In this document: positions 36,292 through 46,314 of the stretch, piece by piece
Layout: every line of letters starts with the position of its first letter
Position numbering within the stretch: position 1 is the first letter of the stretch
DNA from: Granulicella sp. dw_53
GTDB lineage: Bacteria > Acidobacteriota > Terriglobia > Terriglobales > Acidobacteriaceae
Length of the DNA stretch: 64,000 nt
Direction of reading: 5' to 3'
NCBI RefSeq assembly: GCF_018449545.1
Contig: NZ_JAAVUR010000003.1
Coordinates: forward strand, 248,001 to 312,000
Made by a program: the position numbers and the translations under genes
The notes under the pieces: generated by a model
Database searches by the model: none
What the model was told of the DNA's origin: nothing
The model's input: the letters and a program-made list of their open reading frames with translations, nothing else

Positions 36292-37251
36292 GTGCTCATC
36301 CATGTAGCTATTGCCCGCGACACGCAGAAGAGCATCGTGCGCCGAGACGAGATTCTCGCAATGCATGCGCGCTCACGAAGCGGGCTGCATCAGTTGACTG
36401 ACGACCCTGAACGCGCGGAGTTGATCGTTCTTGCCGGCGATATCGAGTCCATGGCGCAGGCGAGGGCGAACGACCTGAGTCAGCGGTATCCAGAGAAGAC
36501 GATGGCTTACTCGGAGATCGACGTGCTGATCCCTTTTCTGCCGGGTATTTATGGGAGTGCGTCGAAGAGCAAAGGCCTTAACCTGAAGCGGACGCAGAGC
36601 AATATCTATTTTTCACGGTATGGAAGCTCGATGAATCCAGAGGTGCGGCACCGGCCAGGTGAGCCGAAGGAGCTGCTGTTCTGTTTTCGCGGCCGACGCG
36701 ACTGCCGCGTGCGAACGAATATTTTGAGCTTTCCGTATAAACGCCCGGATGTCGAGGTGATGGAGACTACCGGCTTCATGCACTGGCAGGATGGGCTGGT
36801 AGGGATGGCGAGGTCGCAGAAGGACTATGCCGATGCCCTGGCGAAGTCGCACTTCGCGCTTTGCCCGCGGGGGATGGGCTTTGGAAGCATCCGGCTGTTC
36901 GAGGTAATGGAGATGGGGATCGCTCCGGTGCTGCTGGCCGACCATTATGCGCTTCCGCCGGGTCCGGATTGGAGCAGTTTTCTACTGCATATTCCAGAGG
37001 ATAAGTTTGCGCAGCTGCCAGAACTGCTGGAGGCGCATGTCTCCGAGAGCGAAGAGCGGGGACGGAAGGCTCGAGAGGCGTGGGAGAGGTTCTTTGCGCC
37101 GGAGCTGGTGTTCGACCGGATGATCGAGCAGATGTGCAACATACGGCGAGACAGGGTGATTCCGGAGAGGCTGTACCAACGAATGTGGCCGTTGATGCAG
37201 TTGCGCGACGATGCAAAGATGTGGGTCTCACGGCGGTTGCACCGGGGATAG
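36292..37251 (+). CDS. Exostosin-family (GT47-like) protein
   Basis: Putative glycosyltransferase of 319 aa, donor and acceptor unknown. The C-terminal half matches the exostosin pattern: FALCPRGMGFGSIRLFEVMEMGIAPVLLAD (split) followed by PPGPDWSSFLLHIPED. The N-terminal half has LIVLAGDIESMA and a FSRYGSSMNP segment. GTG at 36292 has only a weak AGGG-type site. It is convergent with glk, and no other polysaccharide gene is nearby. There is no membrane segment. Confidence 0.75.
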   Translation: MLIHVAIARDTQKSIVRRDEILAMHARSRSGLHQLTDDPERAELIVLAGDIESMAQARANDLSQRYPEKTMAYSEIDVLIPFLPGIYGSASKSKGLNLKRTQSNIYFSRYGSSMNPEVRHRPGEPKELLFCFRGRRDCRVRTNILSFPYKRPDVEVMETTGFMHWQDGLVGMARSQKDYADALAKSHFALCPRGMGFGSIRLFEVMEMGIAPVLLADHYALPPGPDWSSFLLHIPEDKFAQLPELLEAHVSESEERGRKAREAWERFFAPELVFDRMIEQMCNIRRDRVIPERLYQRMWPLMQLRDDAKMWVSRRLHRG

Positions 37252-37272
37252 CCGCCTGGGGACGGTCGCGGG

Positions 37273-38268
37273 TCAGATGCCGGAGCGGGCCTCGGCGTAG
37301 GCGGCGGCTCCCAGGAGGGCGCAGCGGTCGTCGAGGATGACACGGACGGGGATGGACTGGAGGAGGGCGGACATGCGTCCCTTGTCGAGGAAGGCTTGGA
37401 GGAAGGCTCCGTTTTGGAGGGTTTTGAGGATCTTGGGGGGGATGCCGCCGCCGAGGTAGATGCCGCCCATTGCGAGGACTTTGAGGGCGACGTTGCCGCA
37501 CTCGGCTCCGTAGGCTGCGGCGAAGATCTTCATGGTCTCGAAGCAGATCCAACTGGAGCCGTCTTCGGCGCACTGGCCTATGACAGCGTTGGGATCTTCG
37601 GCGGCGAGGCGGTCGCGGAGCCATTGAGGCTCGTCGAGCTTTTCGACGTCGCGGAGGTAGGCGTAGACGTTCTTGATGCCGAGGCCGGAGACGACGCGCT
37701 CGAAGCTGACGCGCCCGTTGAGGGTTCGGCGGAGGTACTGGAGGAGAGCGACCTCGCGGTCGTTGCGGGCGGCGAAGTCGCAGTGACCACCCTCGGAGGG
37801 AATGGGGGTATGGCTGGCGCCGTTCCAGATGAGGAGGGCCTCGCCGAGGCCTGTACCGGCGGCGATGAGCCCCTGATTCCCAGTGGCGGCGGGGTCACCC
37901 GCATGGAGGGTGAAGATCTTGTCGGAGGCGACCTGGGGGATGCCGTAGCCGTTGGCTTCGAGGTCGTTGATGAGGAAGATGTGGGGGATGCCGAGGACGC
38001 GCTGGAGATCGCGGGCGTCGAGGGTCCAAGGCAGATTCGTGAGCTTTAGGCGACCGTCGCGGACGGGGCCGGGGCAGCCGAAGCAGGCGGCGGTGATGCT
38101 CTTCTTATCCTCCGGGCCTTTGCCGAGGAAGCGCTGGACGACGTCTTCGAGGCCGGCGAACTCGTGGGCGGGAAACTTCTCGTCGCGCACTGGAACGTAG
38201 CTTCCGTTCACGAGGTTATAAAGGGCCAGGTGGACCTTGGTTCCGCCTACGTCGCCTGCGAGGATCAT
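37273..38268 (-). CDS. glk: Glucokinase
   Basis: Cytosolic ATP-dependent kinase converting glucose to glucose-6-phosphate. The 331-aa protein starts MILAGDVGGTKVHLALYN (phosphate-1 loop), has CPGPVRDGRLKLTNLPW, INDLEANGYGI with the catalytic Asp, AAGTGLGEALL, EGGHCDFAAR and GGIYLGGGIPP. Its ATG directly follows the pgl stop codon (TAGATG), so the pair is translationally coupled. It feeds zwf and pgl of the same block. Confidence 0.95.
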   Translation of the reverse strand: MILAGDVGGTKVHLALYNLVNGSYVPVRDEKFPAHEFAGLEDVVQRFLGKGPEDKKSITAACFGCPGPVRDGRLKLTNLPWTLDARDLQRVLGIPHIFLINDLEANGYGIPQVASDKIFTLHAGDPAATGNQGLIAAGTGLGEALLIWNGASHTPIPSEGGHCDFAARNDREVALLQYLRRTLNGRVSFERVVSGLGIKNVYAYLRDVEKLDEPQWLRDRLAAEDPNAVIGQCAEDGSSWICFETMKIFAAAYGAECGNVALKVLAMGGIYLGGGIPPKILKTLQNGAFLQAFLDKGRMSALLQSIPVRVILDDRCALLGAAAYAEARSGI

Positions 38269-39066
38269 CTAGCTGAGCTCCAGAGTGCCGGTGTGGGTTG
38301 ATTCTTCCGGTGGTGGCAGCTTATCGGCTGCGGCGGGGTCAAGCAAGAGGGTGAGGTTTCCGGAGGCCGGGCGGATGAGCTGGGAGGGGTAGGTCTCGGG
38401 CTGGTAGGGGCCTAAGAAGACATCGTGAAGGACCTGTACCTTGGCGGCTCCCTCGATGAGGAAGGCGACTTCCCTGCCCTGGTTGATGACTGGCCAGGTG
38501 AGGGTGATGCGCCAGGTGTCCTTCTGGGGGACGTGGTTGGCTATGACGATGTTGGAGAGGTTGTCGAGGCCTTCGGTGTGGGGGAAGAGCGAGGCGGTGT
38601 GGCCGTCGTCGCCCATGCCGAGGAGGACGAGGTCGAAGGTGGGGGTCTCGGCGCCTTCGAGCTTGAAGGAGTTGCGGATGGTGGACTCGTAGCGGGCGGC
38701 GGCGACCTCGGGGTCGAGCTCGCCTTCCATACGGAAGATGTGGTCCGGCGGCAACGGGACCTTGGAGAGCATGGCCTCATTGGTCATGCGGTAGTTGGAC
38801 TCGGAGTGGTCGGGCGGAACGGCGCGCTCGTCGACCCAGTAGAGGAAGAGCTTGTCCCAGGGGATGGAGCTGAGGAAGGGTTGCGCAGGGTCAGCGAGGA
38901 GGGCAAACATCGCTTTGGGGGTGGAGCCGCCGGAGATGGCGACGCGGGCAAGTCCTCTGGCCTGGACGGAGCGGGTGACGGCGGAGGTGAAGAGTTCTGC
39001 GGCGGCCTTCGCTACTTCGGCGGCTGTGGGGAGGATGCGGTAGGTGACTTTGACTGGGCGGGGCAT
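38269..39066 (-). CDS. pgl: 6-phosphogluconolactonase
   Basis: Hydrolyses 6-phosphoglucono-1,5-lactone to 6-phosphogluconate, the second step of the oxidative pentose phosphate pathway. The DevB/NagB-fold protein of 265 aa has ISGGSTPKAMF, FLYWVDERAVPPDHSESNYRM (split), and LLGMGDDGHTASLFP. ATG at 39066 (MPRPVKVTYRIL) is preferred to the in-frame ATG at 39117. It is directly followed by glk and separated from zwf by a terminator. Confidence 0.95.
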   Translation of the reverse strand: MPRPVKVTYRILPTAAEVAKAAAELFTSAVTRSVQARGLARVAISGGSTPKAMFALLADPAQPFLSSIPWDKLFLYWVDERAVPPDHSESNYRMTNEAMLSKVPLPPDHIFRMEGELDPEVAAARYESTIRNSFKLEGAETPTFDLVLLGMGDDGHTASLFPHTEGLDNLSNIVIANHVPQKDTWRITLTWPVINQGREVAFLIEGAAKVQVLHDVFLGPYQPETYPSQLIRPASGNLTLLLDPAAADKLPPPEESTHTGTLELS

Positions 39067-39241
39067 AGTTTGGCTCGTGAGTCTGGGATGCGGATTAGCT
39101 GGATGAGGAACGGCCAAAGTGCTTTTTAGAGGAAGCGAGCGTCGAGTGCAGAAGCAAAGGCTAAATACAGGGGTCCTTCACTGCGTTCAGGATGACGGCG
39201 TAAGACGAAGTTCAGGATAACGACGTATGACAAAGAAGAAG

Positions 39242-39274
39242 AGCGTCGAGCTTCCGGAGGGGAAGCTCGACGCT
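39242..39274 (-). terminator. Intrinsic terminator after zwf
   Basis: AGCGTCGAGCTTCC (39242-39255) pairs perfectly with GGAAGCTCGACGCT (39261-39274), a 14-bp stem with a 5-nt loop. On the minus strand it follows the zwf stop by about 5 nt and is followed by a CTTCTTCTTTG tract. It should separate zwf from pgl-glk transcription. Confidence 0.75.
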
Positions 39275-39279
39275 GCGGG

Positions 39280-40830
39280 TTAGAGTTTGCGCCACTTACG
39301 CCCGTCGGACTTGAGCATCGCGTCTGCAGCGGGCGGTCCCCAGGTTCCTGCGGCGTAGTTGGGAAGGTCCTTGATGGGATCCTTGGCCCAGGCTTCAAGG
39401 ATGGGGGTAATGAGAGCCCAGGTTGCTTCAACGCCGTCGCGGTGAGCGAAGAGAGTTCCGTCACCGAGCATCGCATCGAGCAGGAGGCGCTCGTAGCCGT
39501 TGGCGGAGGACTTGCCGAAGGCCTCAGCGTAGCTGAAGTCCATGGTGACGGGGCTGATGTTCATGTTCGGGCCGGGAACCTTGGCTCCGAAGCGCAGCGC
39601 GATGCCTTCGTCGGGCTGGATGCGCATGGAGATGACGTTGGGCTTGATGCCCTCGGCTCCCTTGCCCTCGTGATCCTTGAAGAGGAGCAGAGGCGGCTGC
39701 TTGAACTGAATGGTGATCTCGGTGACGCGCTTGGAGAGACGCTTGCCGGCGCGGATGTAGAAGGGTACGCCAGCCCAACGCCAGTTTTCGATCTCGAGAC
39801 GGACAGCAGCGTAGGTCTCGGTCTGGGAGCGCGGGTGAACGCGATCTTCCTGGCGATAGCCTACGACGGGCTTGCCATCGACAGCGCCGGGGCCGTACTG
39901 GCCGCGAACGGTGTCGGCGGGGTGGATGGGGGTGATGGCCTTCCAGACCTTAACCTTTTCGGCGCGGACGGAGGAGGCCTCAAAAGAGACGGGCGGTTCC
40001 ATGGCGACGAAGCTGAGGAGCTCCATGACGTGATTCTGTACGACGTCGCGAAGGGCGCCGGCGGTCTCGTAGAAGGGGCCGCGGCCTTCAATGCCGATGG
40101 ACTCCGCAGCGGTGATTTCGACGTGGTCGATGTAGTTACGATTCCAGACGTTCTCGAAGATGCCGTTGGCGAAGCGGAAGACCAGGATGTTCTGAACGGT
40201 CTCCTTGCCGAGGTAGTGGTCGATACGGAAGATCTGATCTTCCTCGAAGACCTTGTTGACCTCGTCGTTGAGGGCGCGAGCCGATTCGAGGTCGTGGCCG
40301 AAGGGCTTCTCGATGATGGTGCGGACCCAGGTCTTACAGCCGTCGGGTGCGGTGGCGTTGGCGGGCTTGGCCATGCCGTGCTCGCCGAGATACTTGATGA
40401 TGTCGGAGAAGTATTCGGGGGCGGTGGCGAGGTAGAAGAGACGGTTGCCGCAGGTGCCGTTATCTTTGTCGATCTGGGCGAGCTTAGTCTTGAGTGCCTC
40501 GTAGCCGGAGGCGTCGTCGAAGTTCATGGCGTGGTACTGGATCTTGGCGACGAAGGGGTCCAGCTTGGGGTCGGACTCTTCGACTCCGCCGCCGGCGATG
40601 ATGCCTTCCTTCATGTCGGGAGCGAATGTCTTCTCGAGCGGACGGCGGGCGACGCCGACGACGGAGATCTTCTCTGGCAAGAGACCGGCCTGCTCAAGAT
40701 GGTAGAGCGCTGGGAGAAGCTTGCGCTTGGTGAGGTCGCCGGAGGCGCCGAAGATGACGACGACGCAGGGGTCGGGAGTGCGCTCGGCCTGGGTTGCTGC
40801 TGCGGCGGATTTGGTTTGGATGCTTGGCAT
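39280..40830 (-). CDS. zwf: Glucose-6-phosphate 1-dehydrogenase
   Basis: Oxidises glucose-6-phosphate to the lactone with NADP+, the entry step of the oxidative pentose phosphate pathway. The 516-aa protein shows the nucleotide motif FGASGDLTKRKLLPALY near residue 28, the catalytic RIDHYLGKETVQN, and NVWNRNYIDHVEI. Length is normal. RBS and ATG at 40830 (MPSIQTKS) are plausible, with AGGA upstream. gnd lies 90 nt upstream on the same strand. Confidence 0.97.
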   Translation of the reverse strand: MPSIQTKSAAAATQAERTPDPCVVVIFGASGDLTKRKLLPALYHLEQAGLLPEKISVVGVARRPLEKTFAPDMKEGIIAGGGVEESDPKLDPFVAKIQYHAMNFDDASGYEALKTKLAQIDKDNGTCGNRLFYLATAPEYFSDIIKYLGEHGMAKPANATAPDGCKTWVRTIIEKPFGHDLESARALNDEVNKVFEEDQIFRIDHYLGKETVQNILVFRFANGIFENVWNRNYIDHVEITAAESIGIEGRGPFYETAGALRDVVQNHVMELLSFVAMEPPVSFEASSVRAEKVKVWKAITPIHPADTVRGQYGPGAVDGKPVVGYRQEDRVHPRSQTETYAAVRLEIENWRWAGVPFYIRAGKRLSKRVTEITIQFKQPPLLLFKDHEGKGAEGIKPNVISMRIQPDEGIALRFGAKVPGPNMNISPVTMDFSYAEAFGKSSANGYERLLLDAMLGDGTLFAHRDGVEATWALITPILEAWAKDPIKDLPNYAAGTWGPPAADAMLKSDGRKWRKL

Positions 40831-40920
40831 ATCGAATTTCCTCGGACTGTGGTTAGGGTAGCTGATGGCTGGGGCCGGGGGGCCGGATTCTTTTTTTGAG
40901 GGCGGGTTGCCGCGAGGCGA

Positions 40921-41826
<906 letters not shown>

Positions 41827-41877
41827 GTCGTACTCCTTAGTGGTTAGTGAGGCTGAAATTTACAATTTGCTGATTTT

Positions 41878-42516
41878 CTAAATCCCGAGTTGGGCAAATT
41901 CGTGGATGAGCTGCTCCGGGGATTGAAAGTGAATGGCGTTCATGCCAAGCGCGGTGGCGGCGCGGCAGTTATCGAGCTTGTCATCGATAAAGAGTGCGGT
42001 CTGGGGCGGGAGACCGGAGATTTCGATGGCGGCGCGATAGATGTCGGGGTGGGGCTTCATCTCGTGGACGTAGCCGCTGCAGATGAAGTAGTCGAAGTGG
42101 CGACGAAGATCGAAGGTGTCCAGACGGTACTGGTTGAGTTCCCTGCTCTCGTTGTTGAGGGTAGCGATCTTGTACTTGCCGGCGGCGCTCAAGGAGGCGA
42201 GGATCTCAAATGCACCGGAGTGGAGCACCTTGCTCTCAGCACAGACGAGGGGCCAGATGTCTTCGAAGCTGAAGTCTCGGCTGGGCTGGTCGGCGTTGAA
42301 GAGCGTCTTGTTGAAGAACTCGAGGGCGGTGGAGAGGCCGCGCTCCCAAAAGAAGTTGGCGGCCTCGTAGCGGGATTCAAAGTCGGGCAGGTCGACGCCG
42401 AGAGGAGTGAGGGTGTGGGCGCGCTGATTGCGGTCCCAACCGTTGGTAAGCAGAACGCCGCCGATATCCCAGAAGATGGTTCTGATTTCGGAGCGGGTCG
42501 CAAGGACTGAACTCAC
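41878..42516 (-). CDS. HAD-superfamily hydrolase
   Basis: Probable small-molecule phosphatase of 212 aa. Motif I is FWDIGGVLLTNGW, with the nucleophile Asp followed by Ile-Gly-Gly rather than the usual DxDGT; this variant occurs in YihX-type HAD proteins, where the +2 Asp is missing. Motif II is the ATLNNES region, motif III MKPHPDIY (Lys), motif IV LFIDDKLDNC. YihX is an alpha-glucose-1-phosphatase, and the sugar-pathway context fits that activity, but this is inference. Its GTG start overlaps the preceding SDR stop by 4 nt. Confidence 0.87.
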   Translation of the reverse strand: MSSVLATRSEIRTIFWDIGGVLLTNGWDRNQRAHTLTPLGVDLPDFESRYEAANFFWERGLSTALEFFNKTLFNADQPSRDFSFEDIWPLVCAESKVLHSGAFEILASLSAAGKYKIATLNNESRELNQYRLDTFDLRRHFDYFICSGYVHEMKPHPDIYRAAIEISGLPPQTALFIDDKLDNCRAATALGMNAIHFQSPEQLIHEFAQLGI

Positions 42517-43388
42517 TCGCCCTCCGCGAAGTCTGCGCCTACGGTGATGGGCTCCCAGGTGGCGATTTCCTTTTGCCAGGAGTCGAGCTTGTTGCGAAGA
42601 CGCTGGAGGGCCACTGAGCCGAGCAGGAGGCGGAGAGGTGGGTTGGGCGAATCGACGACGGACATGATGGCGTGGACGGCGAGAAGGGGGTTCCCCTTTT
42701 GCTTGCCGTTTTGGGTGTCGTAGTAGCGACGCTGTGCGCCGCCGGTTGCGTCGTAGTCGGGAAGGATGAGAGCGGCGCGTTTGCCGGAGCGTCCGAGGAA
42801 GTCGGTGCGGAAGGGTGCGGGCTCGATGATGGTGACGTGAATCCCGAGGGGAGCGAGCTCTCCGGCGAGGGCTTCGGAGAGACCTTCGACCGCAAACTTC
42901 GTGGCGTTGTACATGCCTCCACCCGGGGTGGCTACCACGCCGCCGATGGAGGAGAGGTTGAGGATATGGCCGCTGCGGCGGGCACGAAAGTGGGGCAGGA
43001 GTGCCTGGGTGACGCGGATCAAGCCGAAGACGTTGGTCTCGAAGATGGGCCTGAACTCGTCTTCGGCGGTCTCTTCGATGGCTCCTGCCATACCGTAGCC
43101 GGCGTTGTTGACGAGGACGTCAATGGGGCCGTAGGAGGCGGTGGACTGAGCGACGACCGAGGCGATCTGCGGGTAGTCGGTGACGTCCAAGGCGAAGGTC
43201 TTTGCCTGATCGGGGTACTTCTGCTCGAGGTCGATGATCTGATCCTGGTTGCGGGCGGTGGCTATGACCTTGCCACCAGCCTTAAGAACCTCTTCAGCGA
43301 GAAGCCGACCGAAGCCGGTGGAGGTCCCGGTGATGAACCAGGTGCGATCCGTGCGGGCGGGTGTGGCAATGGACGAGGTTGTTGTCAT
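42513..43388 (-). CDS. Short-chain dehydrogenase/reductase
   Basis: Classical SDR of 291 aa with TGTSTGFGRLLAEE (cofactor), NNAGYGMAGAIEE, NLSSIGGV (Ser) and YNATKFAVEGLSEALA (Tyr/Lys). The SDR-c type with STGFG and the EPAPFRTDF stretch matches many oxidoreductases of unknown substrate. It is coupled to the HAD gene by a 4-nt overlap and lies inside the pentose phosphate block, although no sugar role is evident. Confidence 0.9.
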   Translation of the reverse strand: MTTTSSIATPARTDRTWFITGTSTGFGRLLAEEVLKAGGKVIATARNQDQIIDLEQKYPDQAKTFALDVTDYPQIASVVAQSTASYGPIDVLVNNAGYGMAGAIEETAEDEFRPIFETNVFGLIRVTQALLPHFRARRSGHILNLSSIGGVVATPGGGMYNATKFAVEGLSEALAGELAPLGIHVTIIEPAPFRTDFLGRSGKRAALILPDYDATGGAQRRYYDTQNGKQKGNPLLAVHAIMSVVDSPNPPLRLLLGSVALQRLRNKLDSWQKEIATWEPITVGADFAEGE

Positions 43389-43467
43389 GGTTATAGGACG
43401 CGTGCGAGAGAGCCAACGATGCAGGGCCCACAGTCAGAGCAGGTTAAAAGCTCACGACTGGAACGCA

Positions 43468-44145
43468 TTAAGGACGCACCTCACGGACGCCGCCTTCGCC
43501 GCCAATGAGCGCGAGGGACGCCATGTTCAGAAATAGGCCATGCTCTACGACGCCGACGATGGCGCGGATCTCTGCCGCGGTCTTCGCGGGGTCGGAGATG
43601 GAGCCGGAGGCGCAGTCGAGGATGACGTTGTTCTCGTCCGTGATGTAGAGGGAGCCGTCCGGATGATGGCGGAGGTGGGGGTTCAAGCCGAGGGCTTCGA
43701 GCCTTCGCGTGACGATGGGCAGCGCCATCTGGACGACTTCGACGGGGAGCGGGAAGCGGCCGAGTGTCTCGACGAGCTTGGTGGAGTCTGCCACGACGAT
43801 GAAGCGGCGAGCGGCGCTCTCGACGATCTTCTCGCGCAGAAGTGCGCCGCCTCCGCCCTTAATGAGGGCCAGACCCGGACCGATTTCATCAGCACCGTCG
43901 ATGGCGAGATCCAGTACGGGGCAGTCTTCAAAGTTGGTGATTGGAATGTTGAGGGACTCGGCGAGCTTCTGGCTGAAGATGGAGGTCGCGATGCCGCGCA
44001 CCCGCAGCCCTTGCTTTACTCGCTCGCCGAGTTCCTCGATGAAGATCGCGGAGGTGGTGCCGGAGCCGAGGCCGAGAGACATGCCATCCTCAACAAACTC
44101 CAGGGCGCGCCGGGCCGCCATCCGCTTTGCTTCATTTTGCGTCAT
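43468..44145 (-). CDS. rpiA: Ribose-5-phosphate isomerase A
   Basis: Interconverts ribose-5-phosphate and ribulose-5-phosphate in the non-oxidative pentose phosphate pathway. The 225-aa protein has GLGSGTTSAIFI, the phosphate/substrate segment DLAIDGADEIGPGLALIKGGGGALLREK (split; catalytic Asp and Glu present) and FIVVADSTKLV. It lies 30 nt downstream of tkt, so the two are co-transcribed. Confidence 0.96.
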   Translation of the reverse strand: MTQNEAKRMAARRALEFVEDGMSLGLGSGTTSAIFIEELGERVKQGLRVRGIATSIFSQKLAESLNIPITNFEDCPVLDLAIDGADEIGPGLALIKGGGGALLREKIVESAARRFIVVADSTKLVETLGRFPLPVEVVQMALPIVTRRLEALGLNPHLRHHPDGSLYITDENNVILDCASGSISDPAKTAAEIRAIVGVVEHGLFLNMASLALIGGEGGVREVRP

Positions 44146-44175
44146 TGTTTTGTCCTGTTGACGTTCAATAACTGC

Positions 44176-46179
44176 TTACTTCTTTACCAGTTTCTTTGCG
44201 TGTTCGACGACGTTCGCGACGCTGATTCCCAGCTTCTCGAGCGCAATAGGACCGGGGGCCGAGGCACCGAAGCGATCGATACCGATGACCACGCCGTTGT
44301 GGCCGACGTACTTGTACCAGCCCATGGTCGCACCAGCTTCGATGGCGATCTTGGGAGTGGCTTCGGGAAGCAGGCTCGCCTTGTACTCATCGGACTGCTC
44401 GTCGTAGATCTTGAAGCTGGGCATGGAGACGACGGAGGCGTTGATGCCCGCAGCCTTCAACTCTTCAGCAGCTTTCAGGATCAGCGATACCTCGGAGCCG
44501 GTGGCGATGAGAATGATGTCCTTGCCAGAGGCGTCGAGGGCGTAAGCACCGTGGTTGCAGCCGTCCTGAACTTTGAACTTCTCGTTGTCGATGACAGGAA
44601 GATCCTGACGGGAGAGGGCCATGAAGCTGGCCGACTTGCGCTCCAGGGCGAGGCGCCAGCAAGCGGCGGTCTCGTTGGCGTCCGCAGGACGGAAGTCGGT
44701 GAGCTGCGGGATCGCGCGCAAGGCCATGAGGTGCTCGATGGGCTGGTGGGTAGGACCATCCTCGCCGAGGCCGACAGAGTCGTGGGTGAAGATGTAGAGC
44801 GAGTGGCTGGACTGCAGCGCGCCCATGCGAAGCGCGGAGCGGCAGTAGTCGGAGAAGGTGAAGAAGGTAGAGCCGAAGGGGATGAGCCCACCGTGCGCCG
44901 CGATGCCGTTGACGGCTGCCATCATGCCGAACTCACGAACTCCGAAGAAGACGTTGCGGCCCTTGGGGTCGACGTGGAAGCTGGGCGAGTCCTTGAAGAT
45001 GGTCTTGGTGGAGCTGGTGAGGTCGGCTGCGCCGCCGAAGAGCTCGGGAATGACGCCAGCTACGGCGTTCATAACGACCTGACCGGCGTTGCGGGTGGCA
45101 ACAGGCTTGTCGGCCGGGAAGACAGGGAGCTTCGACTCCCAACCCTTCGCAAGCTTCATTGCCGTGGTGCGGTCGTACTGCTCTCCCAGCTCGGGATAGG
45201 CCTTCTTGTAGTCTTCGAACTTCGTCTGCCACTCGGCGTGGGCCTTCTTGCCACGCTCCTTGATGAGATTCCAGTTCTTACGGGCTTCGTCGGGAACGTA
45301 GAAGCTCTTGTCTTCGGGCCAGCCGAGGTTCTTCTTGGTGGCCTTGGTGGCTTCTGCGCCGAGCGCCTCGCCGTGGACGGCCTTGGTACCGGCCTTGGGG
45401 CTGCCGTAGCCGATGACGGTACGAACGCGGATGAGCGAAGGACGGGTCGTCTCCGCCTGGGCGGCGCGGATGGCGGCCTCGATTGCGACGAGATCGTTGC
45501 CGTCGGCGACCGACTGGACGTGCCAGTGATACGCCTCGAAGCGGCGGGTCACATCCTCCGTGAAGGAGAGCTCCGTCGGTCCGTCGAGGGAGATGAGGTT
45601 GTCGTCGTAGAGGACGATGAGTTTGCCCAGGCCCAGAGTGCCGGCGAGGGAGGCGGACTCGTGAGAGATGCCTTCCATCAGGTCGCCGTCGCCACAGAGC
45701 ACGTAGGTATGGTGGTCGACCGGGGTGTGGTTCTCGTGGTTGTAGATCGCGGCGAGGTGCTTTTCGGCGATGGAGAGACCGACCGCCATTGCGAAGCCCT
45801 GACCGAGGGGTCCGGTGGTGACTTCGACGCCTGGGGTCTCGCCGTACTCCGGATGGCCGGGGGTATGCGAACCCCACTGGCGGAACTGCTCGAGCTGCTC
45901 CATGGGCAGATCGTAGCCGGAGAGGTGCAGCGCGCCGTAGAGGAGAGCAGAGGCATGGCCGTTGGAGAGAATGAAGCGATCGCGATCGGACCACTTGGGA
46001 TCGGAGGGATCGTGCTTCATAAGCTTGTGATAGAGCAGGTAGGCGATCGGTGCACAGCCTAGCGGAGCGCCGGGGTGGCCGGATTTGGCCTTTTCAACGG
46101 CATCGACGGCTAGGAAGCGGAGGGCGTTGATGGAGAGCTGATCTAGCTCGTTTTGAGAGTCCTGCTGCTGAGCGCTCAT
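44176..46179 (-). CDS. tkt: Transketolase
   Basis: Thiamine-diphosphate enzyme transferring two-carbon ketol units between sugar phosphates. The 667-aa protein has AKSGHPGAPLGCAPIAY, the ThDP motif GDGDLMEGISHESASLAG ending in DDN (LYDDNLISLDG), and the C-terminal EDGPTHQPIEHLMALR and phosphate-binding ERKSASFMALSRQD. The ATG at 46179 (MSAQQQDSQNE) is preferred over the upstream in-frame ATG at 46254. The order tkt-rpiA points to one transcript. Confidence 0.97.
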   Translation of the reverse strand: MSAQQQDSQNELDQLSINALRFLAVDAVEKAKSGHPGAPLGCAPIAYLLYHKLMKHDPSDPKWSDRDRFILSNGHASALLYGALHLSGYDLPMEQLEQFRQWGSHTPGHPEYGETPGVEVTTGPLGQGFAMAVGLSIAEKHLAAIYNHENHTPVDHHTYVLCGDGDLMEGISHESASLAGTLGLGKLIVLYDDNLISLDGPTELSFTEDVTRRFEAYHWHVQSVADGNDLVAIEAAIRAAQAETTRPSLIRVRTVIGYGSPKAGTKAVHGEALGAEATKATKKNLGWPEDKSFYVPDEARKNWNLIKERGKKAHAEWQTKFEDYKKAYPELGEQYDRTTAMKLAKGWESKLPVFPADKPVATRNAGQVVMNAVAGVIPELFGGAADLTSSTKTIFKDSPSFHVDPKGRNVFFGVREFGMMAAVNGIAAHGGLIPFGSTFFTFSDYCRSALRMGALQSSHSLYIFTHDSVGLGEDGPTHQPIEHLMALRAIPQLTDFRPADANETAACWRLALERKSASFMALSRQDLPVIDNEKFKVQDGCNHGAYALDASGKDIILIATGSEVSLILKAAEELKAAGINASVVSMPSFKIYDEQSDEYKASLLPEATPKIAIEAGATMGWYKYVGHNGVVIGIDRFGASAPGPIALEKLGISVANVVEHAKKLVKK

Positions 46180-46314
46180 TCTTTTCCTTTTTGGTGAAGC
46201 GGGGCGCGCTGGGCGGCTGCTTCCGATGTAAATGATGTTTAGCGTATCCCTCACAGTGTACTAGCGTGGACGGGGGAACGCATCTTCAGCTGTTCGTTAT
46301 GTCAATTGCTTGTT

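Noticed and set aside
43540..46062. Long plus-strand frame opposite rpiA and tkt, and similar antisense frames at 30-36 kb and 47-48 kb
   Set aside because: Gly/Val/Glu-rich translations mirror the codon bias of the minus-strand genes; they have no start signal or recognisable domain.
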